This document shows positions 39,503-57,314 of a stretch of DNA of 64,000 bases, piece after piece; position 1 is the first letter of the stretch, and the number at the start of each line of letters is the position of its first letter. The stretch covers positions 1,426,001 through 1,490,000 of the forward strand of contig NC_041010.1 in the NCBI RefSeq assembly GCF_004193775.1, read 5' to 3'. The notes below the pieces were generated by a model. That model saw only the letters and a list, made by a program, of their open reading frames with translations. It had not been told where the DNA came from and made no database searches. Made by a program: the position numbers and the translations under genes. Source of the stretch: Glycine soja (Eukaryota; Streptophyta; Magnoliopsida; Fabales; Fabaceae).

Positions 39503-39650
39503 GATTTATTATATTTTACATTTTCTACGGTTGAGGAAGACTTGGATTTGAGGGTCTTCTAATACTGACAAGACAGGATTTATTATATTTTACATTTTCT
39601 ACGGTTGAGGAAGACTTGGATTTGAGGGTCTTCTAATACTGACAAGACAG
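39503..39650. repeat. Perfect 74-bp tandem duplication
   Basis: Copies at 39503-39576 and 39577-39650 appear identical, from gatttattatattttac to gacaagacag. It lies about 0.9 kb upstream of receptor kinase B. Confidence 0.95.
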
Positions 39651-40292
39651 GTCTTTCCGTCTCCACTCGTCTAAACTTGTCTTCTAATACATGTATAAAT
39701 AAGATTTTCTCATTCATTTCTAAACAGTAAAATGCTTTAAAAAATCTAAACAGCAAAATAAAAATTCACTTCAATTGAATTATGAGTAGAGATGTATTAT
39801 TGATGTATTATTTGGACTAAATAATATCATTCTATCCCTAAAAATGGATTATCTTTTCAAGTTTTTAGGAAATAAATATTTTTCAATGCCTAAATCCTAT
39901 AACCTCTTGTTGACGCGTTGAACGCGCTATTTTAGTTCTTCAACCATCTTTCATGTCTCCTGTTGTGTAATTTTACAAAAAAATACAACTAAAAACACTA
40001 TAAATTAACTAGCTTTAATATTCATTGGACAAAAACTCAGAAAAAGCTAAATTCCTAATGTTTTAACCCAAAAGAAGCATTAAAAGAGAGAAAAATAAGA
40101 TAATTGTCATGTGATTTAAATCCACAAATTATGTATGCATAGTAATTATCATATCTCTTGTATCGAACGTCTTCCTGTCGGTGGGTCCAGGAGACGTGTC
40201 CTATGAGTGGAGCGGCGATAAAAATATCTAGAGCATGTGGACTCTAATGGTCAACATGGAATATTCGTGGATGATAATCACTTCCGCTTGAG

Positions 40293-40539
40293 GGGGAGAT
40301 TATCATGTGGAAGAGTTTCATACTTGGGAGGGAGATTGTTGGAGTACAAGTGCAAGGTGAAGTCTCACATCGTGTAGGAAAGACAAGGTTGAACACCATA
40401 TAAGTGAAAATGAAAACTTCAAATCAATATTGCGTTTGTCATCAACTTTCCTATAACTGGATAAAAAGGTGAGTGGACGATAATAAAGAATAGAGTTTTG
40501 TTAATTCAACACTAAAGAGTTATTATGAGTGTTGTGGCA
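40293..40539 (+). mobile_element. Copia/TRIM-like LTR end abutting receptor kinase B
   Basis: Two purine tracts (gagggggaga at 40293-40302 and gggagggaga at 40326-40335) lead into TGTTGGAGTACAAG at 40337. This is followed by gaagtctcacatcg, a layout typical of the 3' end of a copia or TRIM retroelement: polypurine tract, then an LTR starting TGTTGG. A possible LTR end in CA is near 40539. Homology to the leader of receptor kinase A resumes a few bases later (ttctactttaagttgatc). No second LTR or coding domain is seen, so this is a fragment. Its identity is from pattern memory only. Confidence 0.55.
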
Positions 40540-40568
40540 AGACTTTTGAGTTCTACTTTAAGTTGATC

Positions 40569-46724
<6,156 letters not shown>

Positions 46725-47400
46725 GTTAGTCTTTTTTCTCAAGATTGAAGTCAAGAGAGACTTGTTTATTAGTATTTCTTGGCCAAAACACAGAAAAGTA
46801 GAAATTGTGGAATTTAGAGTTTGTGGCTGTGAGCTTCAGAGTATAAGTGTGGTAGCAAGGTTAACATTTCCTTGACTATCATTTCTTTTCCTTCTTTCTC
46901 TCCCACTAAAGATGTGAAATGTACAATGAATATAGGTTTTGATATGGAACATGTAGAATATAAAGTATAAACAGTTTTAATATGGGCATGATTTCTCATT
47001 TTTTGAATGAGTTTAATCCTTTTAAATTATCAATAAACAACAAAAGTATAATAAACAAGTTTTCTAGCTCAACTTTTTTATTTTGGTTATAGCGATAACA
47101 AATGCTTTAACCGAATGATGTCGCATAAAGTATCCAAGTATCAAAACCTTTATCACCATTAATCAGTTCTGTTGTCTTTGCTGCTCATAATTTGGTTGGA
47201 AAATTATGAAACCCATGACCATCGCCACCAATGCAAGAAATTAGGAGTAGAGAGTACTATCAATCTTAAGAGTACAGTTTAAGTTTACAAGAAAGAGAAT
47301 AACTTCTAAATTGGTCAAGATCTTTCACTTTTCTCACATGATAATTCAAAAAAAAAAATCTTCATTAAGTTATCCTATGCATTCATTCATACACTTAACC
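46725..47400. other. Convergent 3' region
   Basis: Shared 3' flank of receptor kinase B (+) and the methyltransferase-like gene (-). It should contain both 3' UTRs. No other feature is seen. Confidence 0.5.
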
Positions 47401-48726
47401 TTAAGTCATTGGTTTCTCCATTAAGGCTGAAATGTACAACACATTCTTGTGAACCCCACGATTAAGTTTGGTTTCAACATGCCACCTCAATCTATTGAAT
47501 CCAATTCGATCCAATATTGGCACGTAAGTTTTGTTGAGTTGTGACCCAAAGCAAAAGAAATGGTCCAGCCAGAACAGACCACCTGGCCTCAACACCCTGT
47601 ATACATCATATAGTACAAACTCAAGCATGGTGTCTGGTATCCAATTACTCAACACATCCATGGAGTGCACAATATCCAGTGTGTTGTCAAAGAATGGAAA
47701 CCTTCGAGAGATACTAATATGCATTGGCACTAAACCCCTTGATGCAATGAGGTTGTTGAAAGGGCCATCTAAATTCAGTGTGCTTGTGATGATGATCACA
47801 TTCCTTTCCCTCATCCTTGCAGCAAATGTTCCAGTTCCACCACCAATGTCAAGTCCAACACGAATCGTCCCCGCCGCTTTTGTTGCAAGAACTTGGTCTA
47901 TTGCAAAATCAAGTCCCCCATCATCGAAGATCCACTTATTCTTCTCTTCACCTTGTAAATCAAAGCAATTCTTGCAGTCATAAGAGCCTGGCTTATTCTT
48001 TCTGTCAATGAGACACTGGTAACTTTTGCAAGCATAAGCATCCCAAACAATGCTAGTATCTGGTGGGGTAGTCCAAAGGCTCTCAGGCAAAGGTGTCGGC
48101 TCCACATAATTTGTGGGAGACTTGGGGCGGCATCTCCTTCGAGGGAGCGGTTCACACCCTTTGAGCATGAGCCTTTGTGCAAGAACATCATCCATAGGGC
48201 ACTCCCCTCCAATCTCATATGACATATATTGGTTTAACTCTTCATGGAGCCTCATGCATGATGCACCAACAGGTGTGTGAATCTCATCTGATCCTATCCT
48301 TGGTGAGTACCCAAAAGGGAGCTTGTGAGGGCCAAGTGCAAAACTGAGGTCATCACTCCCTACCTTCAAACTCATTTGATTCTGATCAGCACCATTGGAT
48401 TGCTTTTCTTGTTGGCGCGTGAGATCAATGAGCAGTGCCTGGACAAGTAAGTTAGAGGAGTTAAGTCTATGGTGCAGTTCAGACAAGAGTGAGTGAGTGG
48501 CAGCAATCTGAGCTTTGGTGGAGTTGAGTTCCTTTGAGATAGAGTTCGAGTCGCGAGGACTCGGAGAAGAGTGGTACAAAAAACTGATTGGACCAGTGAA
48601 GATGTAAATGGTGACAAGGTTGGTGAGTATGACTAGCATAATTGACTTCGGCAACTTGTGCTTTTGGCTGTGACCACATGCTTGCAATTTTTTTGAGTAT
48701 TGTTGGTCATGAGCTTCATTTCCCAT
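47401..48726 (-). CDS. Membrane-anchored SAM-dependent methyltransferase-like protein (At1g29790 type)
   Basis: A single intronless frame of 441 aa. A basic N-terminus (1-27) is followed by one hydrophobic segment (about 28-50, SIMLVILTNLVTIYIF) and then a lumenal-type domain, a type II topology typical of Golgi proteins (inferred). A Ser-rich/coiled stem covers about 55-120. The second half has the SAM-binding motif I GLDIGGGTGTFAARM (about 290-305), then TLNLDGPFNN and the post-motif VYRVLRPGGLFWLDHFF. Conserved PESLWTTPPDTSIVWD and a CKSYQCL...CKNCFDL cysteine set precede the fold. These match the plant family around At1g29790, whose substrate is, to my knowledge, not established. The start is the first Met and gives the expected short cytosolic tail. 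The frame is intact, and codon usage and length are normal. Confidence 0.93.
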   Translation of the reverse strand: MGNEAHDQQYSKKLQACGHSQKHKLPKSIMLVILTNLVTIYIFTGPISFLYHSSPSPRDSNSISKELNSTKAQIAATHSLLSELHHRLNSSNLLVQALLIDLTRQQEKQSNGADQNQMSLKVGSDDLSFALGPHKLPFGYSPRIGSDEIHTPVGASCMRLHEELNQYMSYEIGGECPMDDVLAQRLMLKGCEPLPRRRCRPKSPTNYVEPTPLPESLWTTPPDTSIVWDAYACKSYQCLIDRKNKPGSYDCKNCFDLQGEEKNKWIFDDGGLDFAIDQVLATKAAGTIRVGLDIGGGTGTFAARMRERNVIIITSTLNLDGPFNNLIASRGLVPMHISISRRFPFFDNTLDIVHSMDVLSNWIPDTMLEFVLYDVYRVLRPGGLFWLDHFFCFGSQLNKTYVPILDRIGFNRLRWHVETKLNRGVHKNVLYISALMEKPMT

Positions 48727-50973
48727 GATGGATTAGAAGAGAAAGGAACAAGAGGTACAAGTGAACAGAGGAGGGGAAATGTTTGTGTAATTTAAGGTTA
48801 CCAATAGGGAAATTTAATGATATACAGATCCAAGGAGGGATAATACTTCCACGTTCTGTACATGTTTCTAGTTGAACATGAACATTGGTCATTGTGAAGC
48901 GCCGGTGTGGACGTTCAAAGAATGTAATATAATATGCCTTGTGATCTGCACCTTAATAGTAGGGAAATTGTAGCACCTTCAAGTTGAGAATGCCGTTTAT
49001 TCATAGCTTGCTTGTTACTTGAGCACTATCTGCGGATCTCGTTCACAAGCTCACACATCTTAAATATATTATCTTGGAAATCCATATCATTTTTTTAGCA
49101 ATAATTTGGTTACTCGAGAGATTTGATCGGTAATAGATTTATATTATGAGGCTGTTTGGGTAAGCTTCTTTAGTAGCACTTCTAAAAGAAGAAAAAAAAT
49201 GAGATGAACTTTTCCATAAGCAAAAATAAGTTCTCCATTAGCTAATTTTTAAAAGCTCACCAATATAGCTTCTCTAAAAGATGAGATGACATCTACAAAT
49301 TAGTTAATGGTTTGCTAATGGAAAACTCATTTTAGCTAATGGAGAAGCTCATTTCATTTTTTTTCTTCTTATTTTCTTCTTCTAGAAGTGCTTCTAGAAA
49401 AACTTACACCCAAACATGCCCTTATATATTATGTCTCCTTTAAAGAGTTATTGCTTCGAGTTCATTATCAAAGCTCAAAGACCAAAGATATATGAAGAAT
49501 TAATTGTAATTTGATGTTAGGATGCTCCTAAAAAGTTTAAATAAGAGAAGATTAATTGATGCCATAACAATTTGAAGAATTAAGCAAAAATCCTTTCTGA
49601 CAAACTATTTATCACTTATGTATCTATAGCAACTTGATTTAATGGAATAATGGTTGAAGAATCCACCCTTGTTATTGTCAAAATACAAGTGAACGCTACA
49701 AAACCCCTCAAGTTTAATGGTTGGTTGTCAATGTTATTATCTCGCCTAAAAAAATATTTAACAATGAATGTTGGTATGATAGTTTTATTAGAAATATTAA
49801 TTGAGAAAATTTAAATCCATAATTTCTTCGTTCATTTCCTAATCATTAGGTCAATCTTATATATTCATTATCTATGCTAAAATAACTTGAATGAATCTTG
49901 ATAAAGAGGAGTTGACCATGAAGTATTTTATATAATATAATCAATGGATACTGTATTTAAGAGACTTCCATTGTCAAAATGCTAACACCCAAAAAAGGGA
50001 AGGTTGCAACATATATTATTATAAACCGCATGCTGATCTGGCAAAAACACTTGCGAACATTTCAATTACAAGCTACATATTACTTGAATTGAATGCAAAC
50101 GCAAATAACAACTCCATGAGTTCCAACTTGAGTATGATTTTTCCACAGGGGGTTGTCTAGACTATACGTAGTCATTCTCAAGGCCCTACAAGTTACAACC
50201 ATCTTAACCAAAATATAGGATATGTCTTAATTGCAAATTTCTTGGAAACTTGGAAGAGAAAAAGAACTCCCAGATTCTTTGTGATGAGTTAAATAGTTCA
50301 CTTTAAATGCAAATTTGACATCATGTGATGTTTTTCTATAACATTTTGCCTATTTCTTTGTATTCTATAGCAAAATACTACTTCTTTAATTGATTACAAT
50401 GTCTGAGTATATAATATTCTCTATATTATATACATAGAGCCAGTTCCTGTTGAATTTCATATGGTTTTGGAGCTGTAAAAAACAATTGAGAACGTTTTCC
50501 TTGGATTCGGATCCTCTCAAATTGAAGTATATCAAGTGAAGTAGGAGTATATCTATCTTTAAGTTTGAAATTGGTTACGAGATACTTTAATTCAAATCAA
50601 AGATAACTACACCCCCACTTTTCACTTAGCACACTTTTTTACGTGAAAGAATTCAAGTCTCAACCATAAGTCTTGATCATAAAATGAACATAGTCACAAG
50701 TCACAACAATACCATGTCAGGACAACTTGAAAAGTGATACAGCCAAAAGTGATCATGAATGTTACTTTCCAAAGGAAGGCGATAAATATAACAAAAATAA
50801 GAGATTAATTTCTCTACTTCTACCTTAATAAACTTGGCATAATTACATTCATTATTACTTCTACCTTGTACCAAAGAAGAAGAAAAAATTAAACAGTGGT
50901 TATTTCTGCCGAAGAGAAAAACTAAATGAAATCTAAATACTAACTCTGTGAGGGTGTGGGCTGCAAGAAGCCT
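48727..50973. other. Intergenic region upstream of the methyltransferase-like gene
   Basis: Promoter side of the methyltransferase-like gene, then AT-rich DNA with a MITE at 49149-49424. No other gene is seen up to the orphan exon at 50974. Confidence 0.5.
49149..49424. mobile_element. MITE with 9-bp flanking repeat
   Basis: The left end aggctgtttgggtaagctt...agtagcacttcta and the inverted right end taagggcatgtttgggtg...agaagcacttcta are clearly related. The direct repeat tatattatg occurs at 49140-49148 and 49425-49433. A 9-bp duplication suggests a Mutator-like MITE, though hAT with an 8-bp site cannot be excluded. Confidence 0.75.
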
Positions 50974-51142
50974 TTAGCTAAAAAGGCTCTCCACTGCTTC
51001 TCTCACTGTATCTTGAATTGGTGTAAAGACAAGGCCCAAGTCTATTAGTCTCTTTGCTGCATTTTTACATGGTGTCAGGCCAGGTTGTGTTTCTTCTGGG
51101 GACCTGCATGTAGTTCGTTCTGACTCAAGAGACTTTGGCAGC
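50974..51142 (-). pseudogene. Orphan last exon of a cinnamoyl-CoA reductase-like gene
   Basis: An acceptor-like AG at 51143-51144 is followed by one base and then 55 codons to TAA (50974-50976), with no internal stop. The tail (KNAAKRLIDLGL, then FTPIQDTVREAVESL) matches the C-terminal pattern of plant CCR/DFR-like short-chain reductases ('...LGxxFxPxxxxxxxTVESL'). No Rossmann-fold exon is found upstream on this strand, within the ~1.1 kb to 52.2 kb that I could read or as far as Sec20. It is therefore most likely a fragment left by deletion or a partial duplication. It still looks clean, so the event may be recent. Family assignment rests on a short stretch. Confidence 0.55.
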
Positions 51143-52413
51143 CTTTAATTTACACAAACAGAATTTAAATATGAATTCTAATTTGCTTAGTGCGTGTTTG
51201 GACGAGCGTTAGACAAACTTAATTTTGAAAAAAATTGATTTAGTTAAAATTGATTTTAAAGTAATGTGATTTATATTTGGATGTTTTCATTATAGAATCA
51301 AGTTAGATGCAACACAAAAGTTATTCAAAGTTGTTTCAACTCAAAATTAATTTTGGATCCAGAATTAATTTTAAAATCTTTTGCAACATGAAACCAAACA
51401 TGTAAAATTCGATCTAAAATCAGTCCTAACCCCATAATCAATTCTCTAATGTCAAACCAAGCATACACTTAATTAGAAATCTATCTGGTTTTATATAACT
51501 ACAAGAACAGAAATCTTCAAAAAATATACCCATTAATGATGAATCTAGATACCGAATGAAGTTATTTAGCCCAGTAGAAAAGGAAGAAATAGTGAGAGAC
51601 ATGTAGTATAGATAGCAACTGGTACTTGTTTCCTCAATGGTTACAATAACCACATTGCTCACATAGATTACAAAGTAAAGCATTTAAAATCTTATTAATT
51701 TGACACATTTATCTCCAACTTTTAAAAATCTTATTAATTTTACCCTTGTCATCTTACTATTAGCATGAGGATAAAAAATTTATTATTTACCTCCAACTTT
51801 TTAATTATGCACTTTTTATGCTTAACCTTTTCTTGACAAAATTTACCTCTAATTTTTTAATTTTTTGATAAAATTTTTAAAATTTTATTTTTTTGATGAA
51901 TTTTATCTTTAAATTTTTTATTTTTGACAAATTTTACGCTCAACTTTTGGGTTAATGAATGGATAAATAATAGAGTATAAAATTTATAAATTTCTTAAAA
52001 TTAGAATAAAATGTAATTAAAAAGTTTAAAGTGAAAAATATAATTAAGTCTAACTCAAATAACTATGCTTACATTACACTTCTAGTGATAATGTAGTAAC
52101 TTATTACATATCATCTACGTGTTAAAAATTTACTTTTTGATTTGATTTATAGACTTAACAATTTATTATTATTTTATACCATAAATTTAATTTTTTTTAC
52201 TAACATTTTGATTCTTAAATTTAATATATAGTGTAATTTTAGTCCCTAAAAACATAATAAATAACGTTTGTTTAGAATGATAATAATGATTAGACTGAAT
52301 CCTCATCCATCTCTCTCCACAAGGGGAACCCATTTTTACGCAGAGATACAGCAAGTTGAACAAAAGCCGCACAATCCTTAAATTAATAGGGTGAGTCTTA
52401 TTTTTCCACGGTG
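51143..52413. other. Intergenic region between the orphan exon and Sec20
   Basis: Holds a Tourist-like MITE (51190-51468) and a degenerate array-like patch (about 51690-51960) in which 'acctcCAACTTTTTAA' and 'gacaaattttac' motifs recur. The last ~100 bases are the Sec20 leader. Confidence 0.5.
51190..51468. mobile_element. Tourist-like (PIF/Harbinger) MITE
   Basis: The 279-bp element has ends GTGCGTGTTTGG and, inverted, GTGTATGCTTGG. It is flanked by TTA on both sides (51187-51189 and 51469-51471), the target site used by PIF/Harbinger elements. Internal aattaattttgaa/ttcaaaattaa motifs recur. Confidence 0.8.
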
Positions 52414-55400
52414 ATGGACAAGGTTGTGGAGGAGGTTGAAAAGGTGAAGAAGGAATGGGATGAAACATACAAGAAAACGCAAGAGCACATTGAGGCAATC
52501 GCAGACTACGGCAAATCAGCAAGAGCAAAAGAGGAGAATAATTCTCTTGCCAGATTGAATGGAATCGCTCAGGATGGCTTGGCTCTCCTTTCTTCCTTCC
52601 TCTTCACCCTCGATCTTCTCGCTCCTCAGTTGCCCTCTGAGCCAGAGGTCCAATCCACTCGTGCCTTGCTTCAATCTTCCAAAACCCTAACTCAAAAGTA
52701 CGCCCACTCTCTCCACTTTTGCTCTTAAATGGAAATCTAAATCTTATTTCTTTCTTTCTTACATTTTGATAGTGCTTTTTTTTTTTTTTTTTAAACAGTT
52801 TGCGGTTAAATCTGCGGAATGCCAATCTGCAGGCGAAGGCTAACTTGAGGAAAGCTGCTCAGGAGGAGGCAATAAACTTACTTTCTTATTTTAACTTTTT
52901 CTGATGTTATTTGGAATATATTGACAGCAAACCTGTTATATTGTGAATGTGATCATGAACTTGTGTGATTTGTGCTTCTTTACATTGTGCTATGCGGCTT
53001 ATTCTGTTTCTATATGATGCAGAGAGAACTACTTCTAGGTGGCGGAGAAGAGTCCACAGTCCGCAGACGCAATTTACAGTATGTCCTTGATGACTCATGT
53101 GGCTGGGTTCAAATTATGCTTTGCATTTTTTTTTTCATATTTTTTATCATTTAGTGCTATTTCATTGGAAAAATCAGTTGGCATGATGACAGGATGAAGT
53201 ATTTTTTTCCTTTAATTTGTGATCTTCCAGGACAAAAGCAGGAATGACATCCGCTGCAGAGAGCATCACGGAAAGCCTTCGTCGTACTCGTCAATTGATG
53301 GTTCAGGTTCGTAGTTAGGTCTCTTTCTTTTCTAAACTTAATATTTCTTTGTGCTGTCTGTCTTTGATGTGTTGATTGTCATACTCATCGTATCTCTGCT
53401 TTGATTAGGAGGTTGAAAGAAACACAAGCACACTTATGACTCTTGGTAGGTACTTTTTCCTCCCTCTCTCCCTGTCTACATTGATGATGAATCTTTTATC
53501 TTTCTATTTGTACTTCAATTTCAAATGGTATTACATCGTGTTTCTTTTTGGTGTATGTGAAATTTATCTGAAGACTGATAAAAATGTATAGAATAATTTT
53601 AAGCTGGCCAAATAAGTCAGTTAGATTGGAAGAAAGAAGGTTGTAGGTAATGAGTTTCAAATTAACATAATATGAACAGAGCACTATGGTAAAACTGATA
53701 CGGACCAGAAAAATATTGATATAAAAGGAGATTGTATTAACCTCACATTGTGAAAATCAAAGTATATTAGTAGAAAATGAAATCAAGCAGAATATCAAAT
53801 AAAAAAAGAATGGGAAGATCACAAGAGGCAGCAGATGGATGCCTACTTCCTGCCCAAGCCTAAGGCTGATTTCATATAACTCCTCTCCTTTTCCCAAAGT
53901 CACATGGCTGCCCTCGTTGTGACCACTTCCCATCTTTGATTACTTTTGGGCCACACTCAATTTCCATTTAGCATAACTGTCTCTCCCCCTAAGTCTCCGT
54001 GTGTCCCTCATCCCCTTTTTTCTGGAATTTACCTTCCATATGTTGGGGTCATGACTTAACTGTTGCACTATTGGGCCATTAACATCAGTCATTGTGGGCT
54101 CCTGAATCTTATCAGAAACTTTTTAGGTTTATCACCCTTCTTCCTGTTTGGGCTTGACCTTTGAATGGTGGTTGGCCAATGTTTTTTTTTTTAATTTCAA
54201 GGGTGGCCTTACTCCGATGATGCTAATTTGTATGTGTGTAATGTTCTTTCCTTTAGCATTTACTTTTTCCTTTCATTGGATTCTCTTTTTTTGTCCCCCT
54301 TTCCCCACCTTACCCCTCCAAAAGATTAAGAAGAATAAATGGACCAAAATAAGATCTAAGAATAGAATCCTGCCAGCCACGACCCAAGCTCAGTAACCAT
54401 GAAAAAAACTCTTGAATCTGAATATTGAAGAAAATAAAGTTGAAAAATCGTGCAGCCTGTTAAATTTCTTTGACATCAATTAGTTTGAACTAGTTATAAT
54501 TGACAGATTTGAATCATTATATATGAAGAAAGTGTACTCTATCAGCCTAAAATTTAGAGCCATAATGCATAATATACTATGATGTTAATTATAGAGTGAA
54601 CTGAATCTTAAAGATATTATAGGGGATTTGAGGGATTCTTATTGATCCTTATATAAATTACACAAAAAATTGTTAAAAACCTTTACTTTCTTTCACCTTC
54701 CTTTACATCATCCCACTCCATCCATAAATAGGCTTGAGCTTTTGTTTGGTTTGGCATAGGTTGAGTTTGTGGATATCTTATATGGTTCCAACAACATTAG
54801 TAACTTTACATATTTTCCTATTAACCTGTAAATGGTTCCTCTGGGCCATTAAGAGCAGGGTAGAGAACAAGAGGGTGTTAGGCTAACCTATGATCTGGTT
54901 CAAATTTTTTAAATATTAGCCAAATATTTTAATCAGTATTGAGCACTAATAACTATGTCCTGATTTTTTTAGTCTACTGAATAAGAATGACATAGTTATA
55001 CAGGTTTGAAATTTGAATTACCTATGGTTCCTTATGTGTAGTAGATTATAGACTGCATTATAGCTTTCTCTTCTAGGAATCTGACTTTGTGCAATTTCAG
55101 CTTGTGCTGATTCTTTTACCTTCCCTTTGATGCACAAGCAAAATGTAAAGAAGCTGCTCTGTTCACTGTTTGTGCTAGAGTGCTTGTTAAAACTTTAGTT
55201 CAATGATATTGGTTTTGACTTTGTCTTGATGAACTGGTGTTAATTGTTTTGCAAAATTGCTTTTATATATAGATGAGTCAACTGGTGTGTTAAAAAAGGC
55301 TGAAAGTGAATATAAAGGGCACCGCTCGTTGTTGATGAGAACACGAAATCTCCTCTCCACAATGCAACGTCAAGATGTCATAGACAGGTATGGAAAGGAA

Positions 55401-55730
55401 AAATAAATAAATAAATAAATGGATTTTATGCTCCACCCAGTTTGCCCTTCCTGAATGCTAACAAAACTCAACATGTTTTTGAATAGGGTAATAATCGGGG
55501 TTGGTTTTTTGTTGTTCTCCCTTGCTGTTTTTTATGTTGTTTCCAAGCGAATTGGACTACTTACGTTGCAAAGAAAGGTTACTGAGGCCATAAAAGCTGG
55601 TATGGTGGGACAGGCAGAGCTAAGGCCCCAAGCTGTTGCAGATGACGTGAATCTTCATCAAGTCAGAGGCAATCGTGTTCCTAATAATGCAGAGGCTCCT
55701 TTAGAACAAAGAATCCATGATGAACTATGA
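52414..55730 (+). CDS. SEC20: Sec20 family SNARE (BNIP1-like), Golgi-to-ER retrograde transport
   Basis: Seven exons join in frame to 293 aa: 52414-52697, 52799-52868, 53023-53078, 53231-53306, 53409-53445, 55273-55387 and 55487-55730. The product is an ER Q-SNARE that receives retrograde vesicles with Ufe1/Use1-type partners (family knowledge). An N-terminal helical region (1-~120) is followed by the SNARE-like helix (about 137-212, TSAAESITESLRRTRQLM through RNLLSTMQRQDVIDR). A single TM (about 214-232) and a ~60-residue lumenal tail end in HDEL, a retrieval signal. Intron 2 uses a GC donor (CAGGAGGAG then GCAATA), and no GT donor would keep the conserved KAAQEERELL stretch. The start ATG follows the purine-poor ccacggtg context. 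Intron 5 is 1.8 kb. Confidence 0.94.
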
Positions 55731-57314
55731 TGCATTTCTAAGCAATACTATCATGTTATGTGTGTTTATAACACAACTCTTCTAATTCCTTTAAAAGTAA
55801 CGAAAGTAAAAAGTATTTTGCTATCTTGAGAGTTCGAAAAGCATTTAATACTACCTTTTTGAGAATTATTGGCTGATCTGTTATAATGAATTAAAAATTC
55901 TTTCTGTAGTTGTTTTTGTCTACGCTACAGGCCTTTCAACATGAGCAAGCTAATAATTGTTGACGAGCTGTCTCTGGCTGCTTTTTCATTGTACCAATGC
56001 TTGTCTCCTACACATCAACTGTATTTAAGATCTGAAGCTGACATGAGATTTTACAAAGCATTATATAATTACATTGGCGCCACAATAATTTCGAGATATT
56101 TATCAAAATAAATAAAGTTGCAAATGCAAATGGAGTTCACATGCAATGAATCCCTTGTCATAAACTCCAAAATCATGATTGCAACATAAACAAATGTTTT
56201 AGAAAAATTAAAATCTGTGGCTTACGCCCTCATGCACATGTTTTGCGTGATGATTAACAGTTGTTACAGCTCCCTCTTTCTGAGTCGTGGTAATTTGAGG
56301 TAAATTTGCGTGATGAACTAGTAAGTTTTATTTTCCAGTGAAGCAACTGCTACAGGCTTGGGTGTTGGAGAAATTTACCATTGAGTTATGCAATAGTTAC
56401 GTGGATTATCCTTACTTTTTATAATAGAAAAATAATCCTTTTAATAAACTCGTTTAGATTCTGTTTATACAAATTTGGTAGATTAAACAAATTATCACGT
56501 GACACAAATATTTCTATGATTGCTTAAAATAGAATAAAAAGAATTTAGTTGAAATTGTTTTTTATACTGTTGATTTTGAATAGAATAATATGGTAAAATG
56601 GTCAATTCTTATTGGATATTTATGTAAGAATATTTTGCATTGAAATTGTCTAGAATATTTTTAGACATAATATGATGGGTAAATAATGGTGTCCTTCGAA
56701 GTGTATGATAAAAGATTCATTTCTTAGACTCATGTATAGTAAAAAAAAAAAAAAGGAGTGATTAGCCCTTAAATAAATCTTGATATCTTGAAGAATTAAT
56801 ATTTTACTTTTGACTGAAGAATGTGTTGGATAAATTTCTATTTATGAATATGATATGGCGTGGTTGTAAAGTAAATTTCTACTAGAAATTTGTGTAAAAA
56901 CTGAAGTCTTTTTGTGTAAGAATGTGTAAATAGTTGATTAATTTAATCCATATAGTAATGTGTATGGACAAAGTATAGTATCTGGGACCCTGAGATTATA
57001 ATGTTTGGTAAAATTTGGGAGGTGGAACGAGGTCAGGGGACGACACATTTGGTCGGGAGACCGTGAAATTTACGGTACGGGACAACACAATTGGGCCCTC
57101 AAGCCCCAATTCAGCCCAATGGGCTATCGAAAAGAAAGAAAGAAAGTTTGTGCGCTGCGGATATTAATAATTTTGTGACGCTCCACCACATTTCCCCATT
57201 CCCAAATTTCTCATTCTCCCATTTCCTCTCAGAACCCTCGATCACTCCCACGCGCTCCTATATCCTCTCCTTCACCGTCGCTCTCTCCAACGATCACAAC
57301 AACATCGTCATCCC
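55731..57314. other. Intergenic region and ADF promoter
   Basis: The Sec20 3' flank is followed by AT-rich DNA. From about 57090 to 57130 the promoter side of ADF holds several GGGCC/TGGGCY-type motifs (ttgggccc and cagcccaatgggct), which resemble plant site II elements found before growth-related genes. Confidence 0.5.

Larger units (their letters stand above)
38192..40568. other. Intergenic region upstream of receptor kinase B
   Basis: Contains a long AT microsatellite (38462-38528), a perfect 74-bp tandem duplication (39503-39650) and an LTR-like segment next to the gene (40337 to about 40539). No gene is seen in the remainder. Confidence 0.55.
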
